From Botryosphaeria dothidea (lineage: Eukaryota; Ascomycota; Dothideomycetes; Botryosphaeriales; Botryosphaeriaceae), in contig WWBZ02000033.1 of assembly GCA_011503125.2 (NCBI GenBank), positions 3,596,001 through 3,660,000 of the forward strand: DNA of 64,000 bases, in the 5' to 3' direction. Shown here piece by piece: positions 26,666 through 36,411 of this stretch; position 1 is the first letter of the stretch; every line of letters begins with the position of its first letter. The position numbers and the translations under genes are program-made. Under the pieces are notes generated by a model that had not been told where the DNA came from, searched no databases, and saw nothing but the letters and a program-made list of their open reading frames with translations.

Positions 26666-28417
26666 TCAGACAACCAGCTTCCTCAACGCCTCAAAATCCG
26701 GCTCGCCCAACCCCGTCGTCGCATCCCAGCCCGGCAGCGCCTCCCACCCGGGCTCGAACCACGTCGAGTTGGAGCACCCGCCCGTCTGCCCCTCCGTCAC
26801 GTCCCTGAACGCGCCCCGCAGCCCTTCGGAATACAGCAGCGGATTCAGGAACCCCAGCACCGGCTTGCCCGCCCGCAGTCTCAAATCGTTCAGCAGCGCC
26901 ACCATGGCCGCGAACACGGGCGTGCTCGCGCTCGTGCCCTTGGCCTGGAAGCTGTACCCGCCCACCGTCACGACGTACGCATTCCCGATCAGCGCCACGT
27001 CCGGGAACGCGCGGCCCGCGGCGTTGTAGTACGGCGCGTGCGACCCGTTCAAGCGCCGCACGTACGCGCCGACCGCGCCCGCCTGCCACGCCGGCCGCGC
27101 GAACACGTCGCTGAAGCCGCCCGCGCTGTACGTCGCTGGCCCGCCCCACGCCGCCGTCGCGCCGATGCTCGTCACCCACGGACAGGTTGCGGGGAAGGTG
27201 GGGATGAAGCGCGCGGCGCCGGCCGCGTCGACGCAATCCGCGCTGCCCGTGCCGAGCGCGCCGCCGTCGCCGGACGCGTCGACGACGGAGACGCCGCGCG
27301 CGGCGAGGCGCGCGAACAGGTCGCAGGCGCGGCGGGCGTAGGCGGGCGGCACCGTCTGCTCGTCGTCGCTGTACGAGATGGAGAGGACGTGGGGCGGCGC
27401 GTCGAGGGCGACGAGGCGCTCGAGGAACTCGAGGTAGGGCTCGTTCTGCGACTGGGCGGCGGGGACGGTGGTGTTGCCCGGCTGGTGCAGCTCGGGCGGG
27501 CGGCCGCCGGTGGAGATGTAGGTGAGGGGCAGGGGCCCCGTGAAGGCGAGGCTGTATTCGAGGTCGAGCATGGCTTCGACGCCGACGGTGGCGGGGGTGT
27601 CGGGGGCGAGGCCGCCGTTGATGAGGGTGGTGGTGTAGTCGTAGGTGGTGTTGGTGAGGCCGTATTCCTGGAGGAAGGAGCGCAGGTCCGCGCGGCTGGG
27701 GTATTCTTCGAGGAAGCCGGCGATGGCGATGGTGGAGCCCGAGCTGTTGTCCGGCGGGAAGTGGGTGATGTTGTATTTGGTCTTGAGGTTGGACGGGCAG
27801 GTGTCGACTTTGCAGTCTGGCGGCGTGGGCAGGTTGTGCTGCCGCGTCTGCAGGCTGGGGTGCTGGTAGCGGCTGATGCCCAGGAATTGGGTTGCCGGGA
27901 AGAGGAAGTCGATGCTGGCGTTCAGCGTGGACGGGATGCTGTAGGACTGGGTCCGCAGCACGGGAGAGCGGTCGTTGTAGCTGTATCGAGCGAAGCTGGC
28001 GTTGAACACCTCGCGCGCTCGGCCGACGGTGGTGGAGAAGTTGATCCATTCGCCCTTTTGGGAGACGTCATGGATATTCTCGGCTCTCAGCCAGTCGCTG
28101 ACGGCAGAGCCGGCGGCAGACGTGTCTGGCAGGACAGCCTGCAGTTCGGCAGCATTGAGGTATTTGCCGTAGTTTGGTGATGCCGGGTTGCTGACATCTT
28201 CGGCTATCCGTAGATAGTGTGAATGAGGACGGTGCAGAGCAATGCGAAGACTCAGCGTCTCATGGTCGGCTGCCTGGGAATGGAACGCCCATCCTGTCGG
28301 CAAGACGGGAACAGATTCGTGCTCAACGAGGTCTGGTGCGCGTGAGTAAAGTGCTCTGCACGACCCGGTCTGAGAGAAGGCCCAAAGAGCAAGGCCCAGA
28401 GGCGTTTGAAGATGCAT
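26666..28417 (-). CDS. secreted sedolisin (S53) tripeptidyl-peptidase
   Basis: Acid-active serine-carboxyl protease, secreted as a zymogen. One exon, 583 aa. Signal peptide is at residues 1-22; the pro-domain runs to about 195 (SPNYGKYLN and TQFLGISRYQ are pro-kumamolisin landmarks). The S53 catalytic set is present: E281 and D285 in VGVEAMLDLEYS, the oxyanion Asp384 in ASGDGGALG, and Ser496 in KGTSASTP. The calcium-site landmarks FRDVTEGQ and WDATTGLGEPDF are near the C-terminus. Several N-x-S/T sites suggest glycosylation. It is divergent from the aspartic protease at 29297. Long antisense frames are GC-rich shadows. Confidence 0.94.
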   Translation of the reverse strand: MHLQTPLGLALWAFSQTGSCRALYSRAPDLVEHESVPVLPTGWAFHSQAADHETLSLRIALHRPHSHYLRIAEDVSNPASPNYGKYLNAAELQAVLPDTSAAGSAVSDWLRAENIHDVSQKGEWINFSTTVGRAREVFNASFARYSYNDRSPVLRTQSYSIPSTLNASIDFLFPATQFLGISRYQHPSLQTRQHNLPTPPDCKVDTCPSNLKTKYNITHFPPDNSSGSTIAIAGFLEEYPSRADLRSFLQEYGLTNTTYDYTTTLINGGLAPDTPATVGVEAMLDLEYSLAFTGPLPLTYISTGGRPPELHQPGNTTVPAAQSQNEPYLEFLERLVALDAPPHVLSISYSDDEQTVPPAYARRACDLFARLAARGVSVVDASGDGGALGTGSADCVDAAGAARFIPTFPATCPWVTSIGATAAWGGPATYSAGGFSDVFARPAWQAGAVGAYVRRLNGSHAPYYNAAGRAFPDVALIGNAYVVTVGGYSFQAKGTSASTPVFAAMVALLNDLRLRAGKPVLGFLNPLLYSEGLRGAFRDVTEGQTGGCSNSTWFEPGWEALPGWDATTGLGEPDFEALRKLVV

Positions 28418-29296
28418 TCTTGTTCAATGCCTGGGAGCGAAGGGAACGAACCGGAGTTGAGCTGCAAAAGAAGTCACGACCATTGGATTTATTATAGCGT
28501 CATTGTCGGACGGCGTGACAAGGCAACTGAGGTTAGAGGCGAGTTGAATGGCATGTCACTGTCGTACTGGTCGGGGCTCGTATTCACGATGGCACATAGT
28601 GAACCTTGCGGATGGAGGGCGGAAGGCGGGCTAGCGTGCGGTGCTATCAATGCGCGCTCGGGGTTGATCGGCCGATTACTCTCGCGAGATGCGTCGTAAA
28701 ATGTGAATTGTGCGGGGGATGTGCCCCGAGTGCTGCTGAATTCAGATATCCGTCTCTTCCAATTTCTTGGCTCCCACACGTTGCAGTTGGCATCCCATTT
28801 CGAGGCCTGCAAGCAGCGACAAAGACAGAACACTGAAAGTCAAAAGGGGCGTCTAGAAGACCGTTAGAAGGCGGTTGTTTTAGCTTTATTGGTTAGCGCA
28901 GACCTAATACAATGCAAGCAGGTCGGTCCGAGCCAGTCCAAGGATTCCTGCTGATGAGCTTGACTGCTGCCCAGGCGCCGGCTAAAAGCCTTGCCATTAG
29001 CAAAAGTTCGCCACGATTGTTCGCGGCGTAGCAGCATCTAAATTTACGCCCTACCGCCCCACACTTCGGCCGCCAGTCCCGAAGAGGCAGTTCACAAAAC
29101 AACGCCCCTGTCAGACGAAACAAGGTTAATACGAAGCATCATGAACAACGGCCTACCCGCTAGCAACATCGCGGACAACCGACTTCGTATTTGAAGCAAC
29201 ATATAAACACCCCGTGTCTTCCACCAGAGCATTCACAAGCCAGGAACGCGTCGTCATTCCCTTAACCAGAAATCCATTCTGAAGCCTTTCGCTATC
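28418..29296. promoter_or_regulatory. shared divergent upstream region of two secreted acid proteases
   Basis: 879 bp lie between the sedolisin and aspartic-protease starts. GCCAGG at about 29239 and CTTGGC at about 28765 match the degenerate PacC hexamer, but two hits are close to chance expectation. A TATA element lies on the aspartic-protease side. Co-regulation by pH or nitrogen is inference. Confidence 0.45.
29201..29208 (+). promoter_or_regulatory. TATA box of the aspartic protease
   Basis: ATATAAAC about 90 nt upstream of the ATG at 29297, a good core-promoter distance. Confidence 0.5.
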
Positions 29297-30664
29297 ATGT
29301 TCCCGCTGCTTTTCCTGCCTGCCATTGCGGCCGCCGCCCCTGCTGCAAGACAGGCGCAGGCACCTGCCATCCTGCCTTTGTCCTACAAGTACGGAGGCTA
29401 CCCCAAGGTCTCCACGGATATCGTCTGGGGCACTCCCGGCCAGGAACCCATTGAGACCGTGGTTGACTTGGGTTCCGCCGATTTCTGGGTAAGCCCAAAT
29501 ACTTCAGTTGCAATGCCATCTCACTAACATTCGCCACAGGTCTACGGTCCCAATGGCACCATCAACTCCGGAAGCCCTTACCTGGGTGGCACTGGTGACT
29601 GCACTGAGAATGTCACGCCCTTTTTCAACTGGCCCGAGTCCTCCACGGCCACCGGCTTCACGGAAGACATGAAAGGCTACGCCTACGGTGGTGCGTCTCT
29701 ACCCCCTCCATCCCCGAACACGCATTTGCCAAACTAACCACTCCCGCACCCAGGCAACGGCAAGCTCATCACCGCGCCCGCCCACGTCAACGACACCATC
29801 TCCTTCACCAACACCAAATACCCCAGCCTCCTCAACCAGCAAGTCCAGCTCGCCAACTTCACCCGCGTGCGCTCGCGCGCCACCACCTGCGCCGGCAGCC
29901 CCTACGAGCGCAGCATCCTCGGCATCTCCGAGGACACGGGCACCAACACGGGGCCGTCCTTCCGCGGCGACCTGCTCTCGACCGGCCGCATCGAGTCGCC
30001 CACGCTCGCGCTCTGGTTCGACGCGCCGCCCGCCGCCATCACCGACGCCTTCGTCGGCACCGCGCTCTTCGGCTCCCTGCCCGACGCCTCCAAGTACAGC
30101 GGCCCGCTCGTCAAGGTCGCCCAGCACCCGCCCGAGCCCCCCTACGTCGGCTACTACGTCGCGACGCCGCGCTTCTCGTTCGGGGGCCTGGCCATCCCCG
30201 TCAACACCACCGCCACCCCGCAGTGCCTCATCGACTCCGGCTTCGGCACCGAGAACCTGCCGCTGGCCACCCCGGACTTCCTCAACGCCACCGGCCTCGT
30301 CGAGAGCAACGGCTACCCCGCCTACCCCGGCCCGTGCGAGAGCATCCCCCGGAACCAGACGCTGGACTACACCTTCGCCGGCGTCGCCGGCGACGAGGTG
30401 ACCGTCAAGGTGCCGCTGCGCAGCTATGCCAGGGGCATCAACGACTACTACAACCAGACGAACGTGTGCGGGCTGAGCTTCACGCTCGAGTCGACCGCGT
30501 CGTGTGCGCTGGGCGCGCCCTTCTTCACCGCGGCGTTTTTGGCGTTCAACGACGATACGAAGGAGATGGCGGTGGCGCAGGGCGGTGTGTCGAGCGGCGC
30601 GGAGGAGGGTGTGGAGGGGCTGGGCGAGGTTACTGTGGTCAAGAGGGGTGCGGGCTTGCCGTAG
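29297..30664 (+). CDS. secreted pepsin-type aspartic protease
   Basis: A1-family aspartic protease, extracellular. Three exons (29297-29488, 29540-29690, 29754-30664), introns 51 and 63 bp, 417 aa. The signal peptide ends in the Ala-rich stretch before residue 18. The first active-site Asp is D57 in VVDLGSADFW; the usual Thr/Ser after Asp is Leu. The second Asp is about residue 275 in CLIDSGFGT. The flap region around GGTGDC and the cysteine pairs TTCAG, NVCGLSF and SCALGAPF suit a secreted fold. Several N-x-S/T sites are present. For intron 2 an alternative donor three bases upstream at 29688 would drop one Gly. No GPI signal is seen. It pairs divergently with the sedolisin. Confidence 0.9.
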
Positions 30665-31762
30665 GTCATGTAATGTTTAGTTTATGAATGTGATGAGGTA
30701 GCGATCAGTTCGAATGTGTTTGCGTTGGTGGGGGATCTCGGCATGTTTTTTTTTTTTTTTTTGGTGGATCGGACTCCGGGTTGAGCAAACCAAAAGCTTC
30801 TAACCCTTGACTTTTGAAATATGCTTATCGGACTGCTGGAACTTGCAATTATGAATTAGCTTGTATGGTATGCTTAATGCTCCGCAAGATCGACAGTGTA
30901 TGCACGTAATCGGCGCATATTCTCAACTCACCGATCTGCGAACCTGGCAACATCCTCAAGATTCGCAGCTTGCTTGACCTGTTCCTACCAATGCAGGGCC
31001 AGGTTTCTGAATACAAGCACAGCAATCATGGGCATTCCGGAACCTTCCGGGCCTCCAGTCCAAGGACATCCTCGAGTCATTCGTCTTGCGCGCCTCAATC
31101 ATAGGCAGTCTGTGCACTGTCCCTTCACGACTCGCAAATACGGGAGACTGCTATGCTTCCGCAAGGCTGAAAAAAGTTTTTGCCTATATGCAGGACCTCT
31201 CGGACTGTACTAGTGGGTTCGAGGCCAGACTTTGCTATTTGCAAGACTGGTTGAGAAGCGGAAAGATGCATGCAGTGTATCTTGCTCTACAGGCCAATTT
31301 CTACTATCTGGTGCAGATCAATGTCAGTGCAACAGTCAGGCGGCCGCTCCATCATCCTCTGAAGTATTCTGTCTCAGCTCATGCTCCTCCGAGTCGGAAC
31401 CCCCGCATATTTTTATTCCTCCAAATCCCCGAAAGTCCAATGTTTGATGGAGAAAGTAAGACCACTTCGATCCGAACACCACCCGAAGCACTTGAGCGCT
31501 TATCATGCGGACATTGGCCACTGCTGGGCTATGTCGATGTCTTAACTAGTTTTGAATCACCATTCTAGAGGGTGGAGAATCAGGCAGATCATCCACGAAT
31601 CCTTGTACACGTCATTCCCCAGACGAATATAAGAAAAGGGGGCATCGCGAGAATCCCACCGGCTTTGGATTGTGCATATTTCACCATCTTTACTCCTCCA
31701 TACATTCACCTACGTGTCTACCCCCAAAGGTCATCTCAAGTTACTTCCGAACCAGAACAAAA
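30665..31762. other. intergenic, no supported gene; promoter of knottin gene at its end
   Basis: A T-run lies at about 30746-30762 in the 3' flank of the aspartic protease. The rest is AT-richer with no supported coding region. ATATAA at about 31627-31632 lies 130 nt before the ATG of the small secreted peptide and is a plausible TATA box. Confidence 0.45.
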
Positions 31763-32128
31763 ATGAAGGCTTTCACTTTCCTCGCCATCTCTCTCCTCGC
31801 CGTCCTCGGTGTTGCTTCTCCTACCGCCGACCGGAGCTCGGAGCTCACCCTCGAGCCTCGCCAATGCCTTGTTAATGGCCGTATGTTTTGTCGGGGTCTC
31901 CATAGTGACACTGATACTAATGTTCGCCAGTCTTCTGCGGTTCGGCTTCTGAGTGCTGCTCCGGAAACTGCATCAGTATGTTCATTTTCAGATTATTGTC
32001 TCTTCCCACCTGTCATGTTGCTGTTGAAGCACGCCTGGACTACGTAGCTGACCGCCTAATCAGCCGTTCTCTGCCAGAACGCACCCGAAGGGCCCCGTTG
32101 TCAACCGGAGGGCAAGTCGTGCATCTAA
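31763..32128 (+). CDS. small secreted cysteine-rich peptide with knottin-like framework
   Basis: Three exons (31763-31880, 31931-31975, 32064-32128) with introns of 50 and 88 bp give a 75-aa precursor. Residues 1-19 form a clear signal peptide (MKAFTFLAISLL start). A short acidic spacer ends in E-P-R at residue 33, a possible processing site. The mature part has eight Cys at residues 35, 42, 48, 49, 53, 58, 67 and 74. The first six follow C-x6-C-x5-CC-x3-C-x4-C, the inhibitor-cystine-knot spacing; two more Cys follow. All three exons contribute Cys and the cysteine phase is kept across both introns, which supports the model. Function is unknown: candidate secreted effector or antimicrobial. 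Homology to any named peptide is not claimed. Confidence 0.78.
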
Positions 32129-32432
32129 GCAAACTTCTTGGGAGAGAATTTGGGATCGATTTCCGATGATGGATGTTTGTAGAGAAGCGCCGGGTAGGAG
32201 CAGCCGTACAGCTACCCGACAAGAGTCGAACCATCAATGACATCATTCATCATCCACATCTGCAGAGTTCCATCTGGCGGTGAACTCCGTGAAACGACAT
32301 CTCAAAGACTGGATTTCCGTGTCTCAAGCTATCGCCAAGAATGACCAGCAGCTCGGTTGATACCAACTCGCAAACGCGTCTCTCACAAAGTGTGCTGGAT
32401 CCCGCCAGACCACCCAGTCGCCCCTTCTCCTC
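32129..32432. other. short intergenic stretch
   Basis: 3' flanks of the convergent knottin and Asn-repeat genes. Nothing else is seen. Confidence 0.5.
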
Positions 32433-32826
32433 CTACTCCCTCGCCGCATCAAGCCGCTTCTGCACATACGCATACGTCTCCGCCACCCCGCCCGCCACCA
32501 CCGCCTCGAACGCCGGGCCCGGCTTGTTCGCCGGCCAGTTGCAGACCTCGCCCACCGTCAGGACCGGGCTGATGTCGAAGCCGCCCGGGATGGGCGTGGC
32601 CCGCGGTACGATGGTGTGAGGAGCGGGTTGTTTGTGGTGGTGGGGGAGGGACGCTTACGACGATGATTTTGGTGTTGCTGGGGACGATGACGGGGATGGG
32701 GATCATGGCGAGGTTGGAGATGCGGGTTGTGCACTGGGAGGGGTTAGTGGTTGGGCTGGTTAGTGGAGGCGTGGAGGGTGTACCTGTGTGGTTTGAGGCT
32801 TGTGGCAGGTGCGGTTGGGAGGGGGG

Positions 32827-32864
<38 letters not shown>

Positions 32865-32879
32865 GCGGAAAGCGGCCAT
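32433..32879 (-). CDS. hypothetical small protein with Asn repeat; second intron lacks a normal acceptor
   Basis: Possible exons are 32879-32784, 32733-32659 and 32609-32433. Exon 1 encodes MAAFR, 13 Asn, then PPPNRTCHKPQTTQ. Intron 1 (50 bp) is normal and joins to CTTRISNLAMIPIPVIVP. Exon 2 ends before a good GTAAGC donor. The most protein-like third exon contains GGFDISPVLTVGEVCNWP and ends VQKRLDAARE; it would need a 49-bp intron ending in ATC instead of AG. The only AG further down gives a Gly-rich frame that looks unnatural. So the gene is either broken at this acceptor or mis-modelled. No family recognised; three Cys and no signal peptide. Confidence 0.4.
32826..32865. repeat. (GTT)13 microsatellite encoding poly-Asn
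   Basis: About 13 perfect GTT units on the plus strand, read as AAC (Asn) codons on the minus strand in the hypothetical gene. Perfect codon identity suggests recent slippage expansion. Confidence 0.9.
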
Positions 32880-33700
32880 GGTTGTTTGCGGGTGCTGTTC
32901 TGAGGGTTGTGTGGGCGTGGATGTCCAGATGTCGATGAGACGATAGGTTGCGATGGTTGCAGAGTCAGGGAAGGGTTGAGGCTGCTTCAAGTGATGGGAC
33001 GTGGAAGCGCTCAGATCGCGATTTGCACGATTGGATGATGCCGGCTGCTCATTCGTCGTGTGTGCGTATCCGCGGGATTTATGCAGGCGTGGCTGGGTGC
33101 AGCGGTGGTAGCGGTGAGGGCATCTTGTCTTCAAGTTGATAGCAAGTGTTGCACTTTCACTGAAACTGTTCATCGTCTGGATTAGGCTTCTAACAGCAAT
33201 TCCTCTGATATGTTACACAGTGCAGTGTCTCCATAGGCAACGAAGATCTCAGATGTGGGCTTAATTTCAGGAACCTTTTGGCCAGAAGGATATCACATGA
33301 TATGCAAGTATCCTAGCCTACCGAAACTAATTAGATCATCTTTCTGACGTGAGACACGCTGGCGGACATAGATTGCAATCTTCTGATACTTAATTCGGCC
33401 TTGTGCAGGCTTTTTTACAGACGCAGCTATGGGAAAGAATCATCCACAAAACAAATACGCAACGAGAGAATATGCATGGAGGGTGGGTGTACAGTCTTGG
33501 ATAACTGTTAAACGTATATCTAAGGAAGATTGGCATACTTCGAAAAGACCAGAAAAGCCCAAATGACATTCCTGCAATTAAACAGCAGCCTGAGAGGTCG
33601 TACAACCCATATCAGTGAGTGAATAAACCCCATGTAGACGAATTGTAAGACGCCAATAGCTTGAAGAAGAGCCATCTAGCTTGCTGGGCACCAGCACCAT
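32880..33700. other. intergenic, no supported gene
   Basis: Upstream of the Asn-repeat gene and downstream of the DUF2235 pseudogene. AT content rises from about 33.1 kb, marking the edge of the accessory region. An upstream extension of the Asn-repeat frame to 33173 looks like leader. Confidence 0.45.
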
Positions 33701-34690
33701 CTAATGGCATGGAATCAGCTCTTCCAAATATTCTTTCAGCTTTGGCGGATCTGGCAGCTTCGAATTCTCCAACGACAAGCGACCGATGAGCTTTAGCTCC
33801 AAGCTTCGGCTCTCGTACATGTACTGTGAGATCTCGACAGTCTTCTTCGTCGGACGCTCGTAGGTCAAAGTCCACACACTCTCATCGTCCTGTTCCTCCC
33901 GCTTCCATTGCGACTTTTGCTTGCTGGAAGATGAGACACCATTCTCGCTGAAGAGGGTCCCCTTGGCTTTTGGGGCCCGCATAGCCCCAATGAGTTTACC
34001 AAAGTCAGATAGACTCCAGCAAATGACCTCTCTTGTGTCCTGTTATGCTTCTTGGCTTCGGAGAACATGTTGAACACCAGGCCTTTGAGTACCTCCTCGT
34101 TGAAGTGAACCAGCCTTGCGCTTTCAAGTTGCGAGACCATCCAGGCTAGAGCCATAACAGACATGACCCTGTCTCGGTAATCGGACGCTCCGCCACCAAC
34201 AACGGAATGGACGCCAATAAGCCAGCATTTTTTGAGCACTTGGTTTTGGTATGGCGAGCCTCTGAATAGCGAACCTAAACGAAATTCTTCGGGGCTTTCG
34301 TAGGATCGGCTCGGAGAGGAAGCACACCCATCGTGCCGACGGTATCCCATGCAGCAACGCACAAAATGCCAGGCTCGCCTTTGATAGCAGTGCCAGAGGA
34401 TGCTTACGTGTTGGTGCCTGTGGACGAAGCCCTTGCTGAAAGCCATTTCGTACAGAAATTCTCGACATGGGATTCAAGGGTCCTGGGTTTTGCCTGGAAG
34501 GATGCCAAAATCGCACACGAAGATTGCCAAAGCCCTGGCTAATGACAGCTCCTCGAGAGAACCCGACAAGGACTATCTGGTCGCTATCTTCGTATTCCTT
34601 GCATAGCCATTCGTAGCAGTGACAAATGTTCTCGTCGACGCCGAGCGCCCCAGCCTTGCTGAAAACTGTCTGCCCCACCCCGCGACGCGT
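33701..34690 (-). pseudogene. DUF2235 (Tle1-like alpha/beta hydrolase) pseudogene
   Basis: Family blocks appear in the right order but in changing frames. ICHCYEWLCKEYEDSDQIVLVG then GFSRGA carries the nucleophile Ser. SLARALAIFVCDFGIL follows in a shifted frame, and AAWDTVGTMGVLP lies in that frame after a TAA. LIGVHSVVGGG, with the His region, and MALAWMVSQLES lie in yet another frame. A C-terminal tail with KEYLEELIPCH ends at 33701. Short introns cannot repair these breaks; one candidate would be only about 29 bp. The gene start is also missing its usual RLIVxCDGT block. An intact paralogue lies at 48910-52025 on the same strand, but the two differ too much for a recent duplicate. Intact forms are predicted lipases. 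Confidence 0.8.
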
Positions 34691-35187
34691 AACAAGTAGC
34701 CATAAGCTTAAGATTATAGGGTATTGGGGTCTAGAAACTTAACCTTATTCAGTAATTTAGGGTGGAGAGGCTTTTGACTAACGTTTTATTGCTGCTTACT
34801 TATTGCGTCCAATTGCATGGAACAGATCGCATGGACACTGGCAGAATAACAAGTATCGGGACTTCAATATCGTCAAATCAGCTAACGAAATTATAAAACG
34901 GAAGTTGTACTAAGCTCTGTATGAGCTATCCAACAAATGGCGGTCTGCCAAACGTGGCTTGAATGGGCGTAGCACAAACACATTCGCTTGCAATTTTGAG
35001 CCAGTCAACCGGTCACGAATCTCAATTGATATACTCGTCTCTACAGCATGAAACAACTCTAAATGTATGATTTTCCGGCAGAGCTTATCTTGTTTGGCAT
35101 TGATGCATCAGAATTCATCGCTAATTGTGAAAACCAAAGGCATGAGCACTACTGAATAGCAAAGGAATTCAAGAAAGCATGTTCCGA
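34691..35187. other. AT-rich intergenic
   Basis: AT-rich sequence with frequent TAA/TTA and no coding frame. It could be decayed mobile or repeated DNA, but no terminal repeats are visible. Confidence 0.4.
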
Positions 35188-36411
35188 TTAGGGGGAGGAC
35201 AAGGTCAGGAGTGCTGGGTTGAAGGCAATGTAGGAGGCAGCCGCCGAGCCAATATTGTCCCATGTACTAATATGCCACCTCATCCTCTCCTTCATAATTT
35301 CAGGTGCCCCTGCACTGATCCTGAGTTTCTGTGCATGGTCGAAGTCCAATTTGTTGATTCCAATAAGAACGCGTGGAGGGACCTGAAACCCCATGGAATC
35401 AAAAGTGACGTAGCCGCTATTTTCGTGACTGCTGTGGCCCCGAGGTGGTAGCTCGCCACTGCTCACTTCCGGCATGTCTGCAGGATGAGCAATCCAAGTG
35501 GCACCGCAGGAAGAGATTTTCGAATCATCCCATGTATCGATGTTGATGGTGAATCCGGTCTCCGTGACTTCTGTTGCGTACGTATGAACGCGCCATCCTC
35601 CATCAGAACTGATGTCCATAGAGTTGAACCAGACCACCACTTTCGGTGGAGCCGCATACGCACGCTTGAAGGTGATGCGCCGAGATGTCTTCGGCTGCGG
35701 TTCCGTCCAAGGGTGATCGTCCATGGTGTTGAATGTGCCGTATTGGTAGTCTGGGCTGTTCGTCGCAATTTCCATGCAGCAGCAACCGGCCTCTTTCAGG
35801 TTCGTAGTAAACCAGGACTGAAGAGTGATAGAGAATATGCGCTGACCTTCGTCGACCTCAGCGCAGGCTCTTACCCGGAGATTGCTACCAGTGTCTACGT
35901 GTATAGAACTGATTCCCAAAGCCACGCAGTGCGCTCTCGTCGTGTCGTTGAAAGAGAAAACCTGCCATTTTGCGACCTCGGCTACCACTGTATGATGTTT
36001 CACTTGTCTCGCGTGGAAAGATCCGTTGTTTCTGGCTGGTTTCTGTGCCGATCGTGACAAGAGTAGTTCTGTTATATCGGAGTCGCCCTTCTCGATCGCA
36101 AGACCCAGAAGAGGTCCGCCCTTGATAGAGCAGTTGGCATCGGCTCCTTCTTGTAGCAAATATTCGACCACCTCAATATGCTGCTGTTCAACTGAAGCAA
36201 CCAAAGCATCGTCGGAAGAGACTTGAACAAGCTCCGGTGGCATGAATCTCCTGAGCACTTGGAGGAACGCTTTCACTTTTGACTGATTCCCGTCTCTTGC
36301 TGCCTCGATCAAGGAGCTTTCCACATCTGCGCCCAGATCTGTATTCGAGTTAAGACAACGTGAACCAAACACCTCAGAAGCGTGACCTACAGCATTGGCC
36401 GTTCCCTCCAT
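35188..36411 (-). CDS. ankyrin-repeat plus H-type lectin protein
   Basis: One exon, 407 aa, no signal peptide. Residues about 25-120 are ankyrin-like: SSLIEAARDGNQSKVKAFL, HIEVVEYLLQEGADANC and DITELLLSRSA. The rest is three tandem H-type lectin-like units, at about 135-215 (degenerate), 225-305 and 320-405. The second unit is canonical: ITFKRAYAAPPKVVVWF, D-GGWRVHTYATEVTETGF, TWDDS and ATWIAHP. The third has YVTFDSMGFQVPPRVLIG and ISTWDNIG. H-type lectins bind sugars, classically GalNAc. Ankyrin plus lectin in a cytosolic protein suggests recognition followed by protein interaction. It sits next to the HeLo gene, so a role in non-self or injury sensing is possible but is inference. Confidence 0.82.
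   Translation of the reverse strand: MEGTANAVGHASEVFGSRCLNSNTDLGADVESSLIEAARDGNQSKVKAFLQVLRRFMPPELVQVSSDDALVASVEQQHIEVVEYLLQEGADANCSIKGGPLLGLAIEKGDSDITELLLSRSAQKPARNNGSFHARQVKHHTVVAEVAKWQVFSFNDTTRAHCVALGISSIHVDTGSNLRVRACAEVDEGQRIFSITLQSWFTTNLKEAGCCCMEIATNSPDYQYGTFNTMDDHPWTEPQPKTSRRITFKRAYAAPPKVVVWFNSMDISSDGGWRVHTYATEVTETGFTINIDTWDDSKISSCGATWIAHPADMPEVSSGELPPRGHSSHENSGYVTFDSMGFQVPPRVLIGINKLDFDHAQKLRISAGAPEIMKERMRWHISTWDNIGSAAASYIAFNPALLTLSSP

Noticed and set aside
27038..28180. 380-codon frame antisense to the sedolisin
   Set aside because: A shadow of GC-rich codon usage in the real gene; Gly/Arg/Ala/Val low-complexity translation.
28418..29296. PacC-type hexamers in the protease intergenic region
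   Set aside because: Two matches to a degenerate hexamer in 879 bp are about what chance gives; not annotated as sites.
31213..31225. GGGTTCGAGGCC resembling a tRNA B box
   Set aside because: No A box or acceptor stem at the proper distance upstream.
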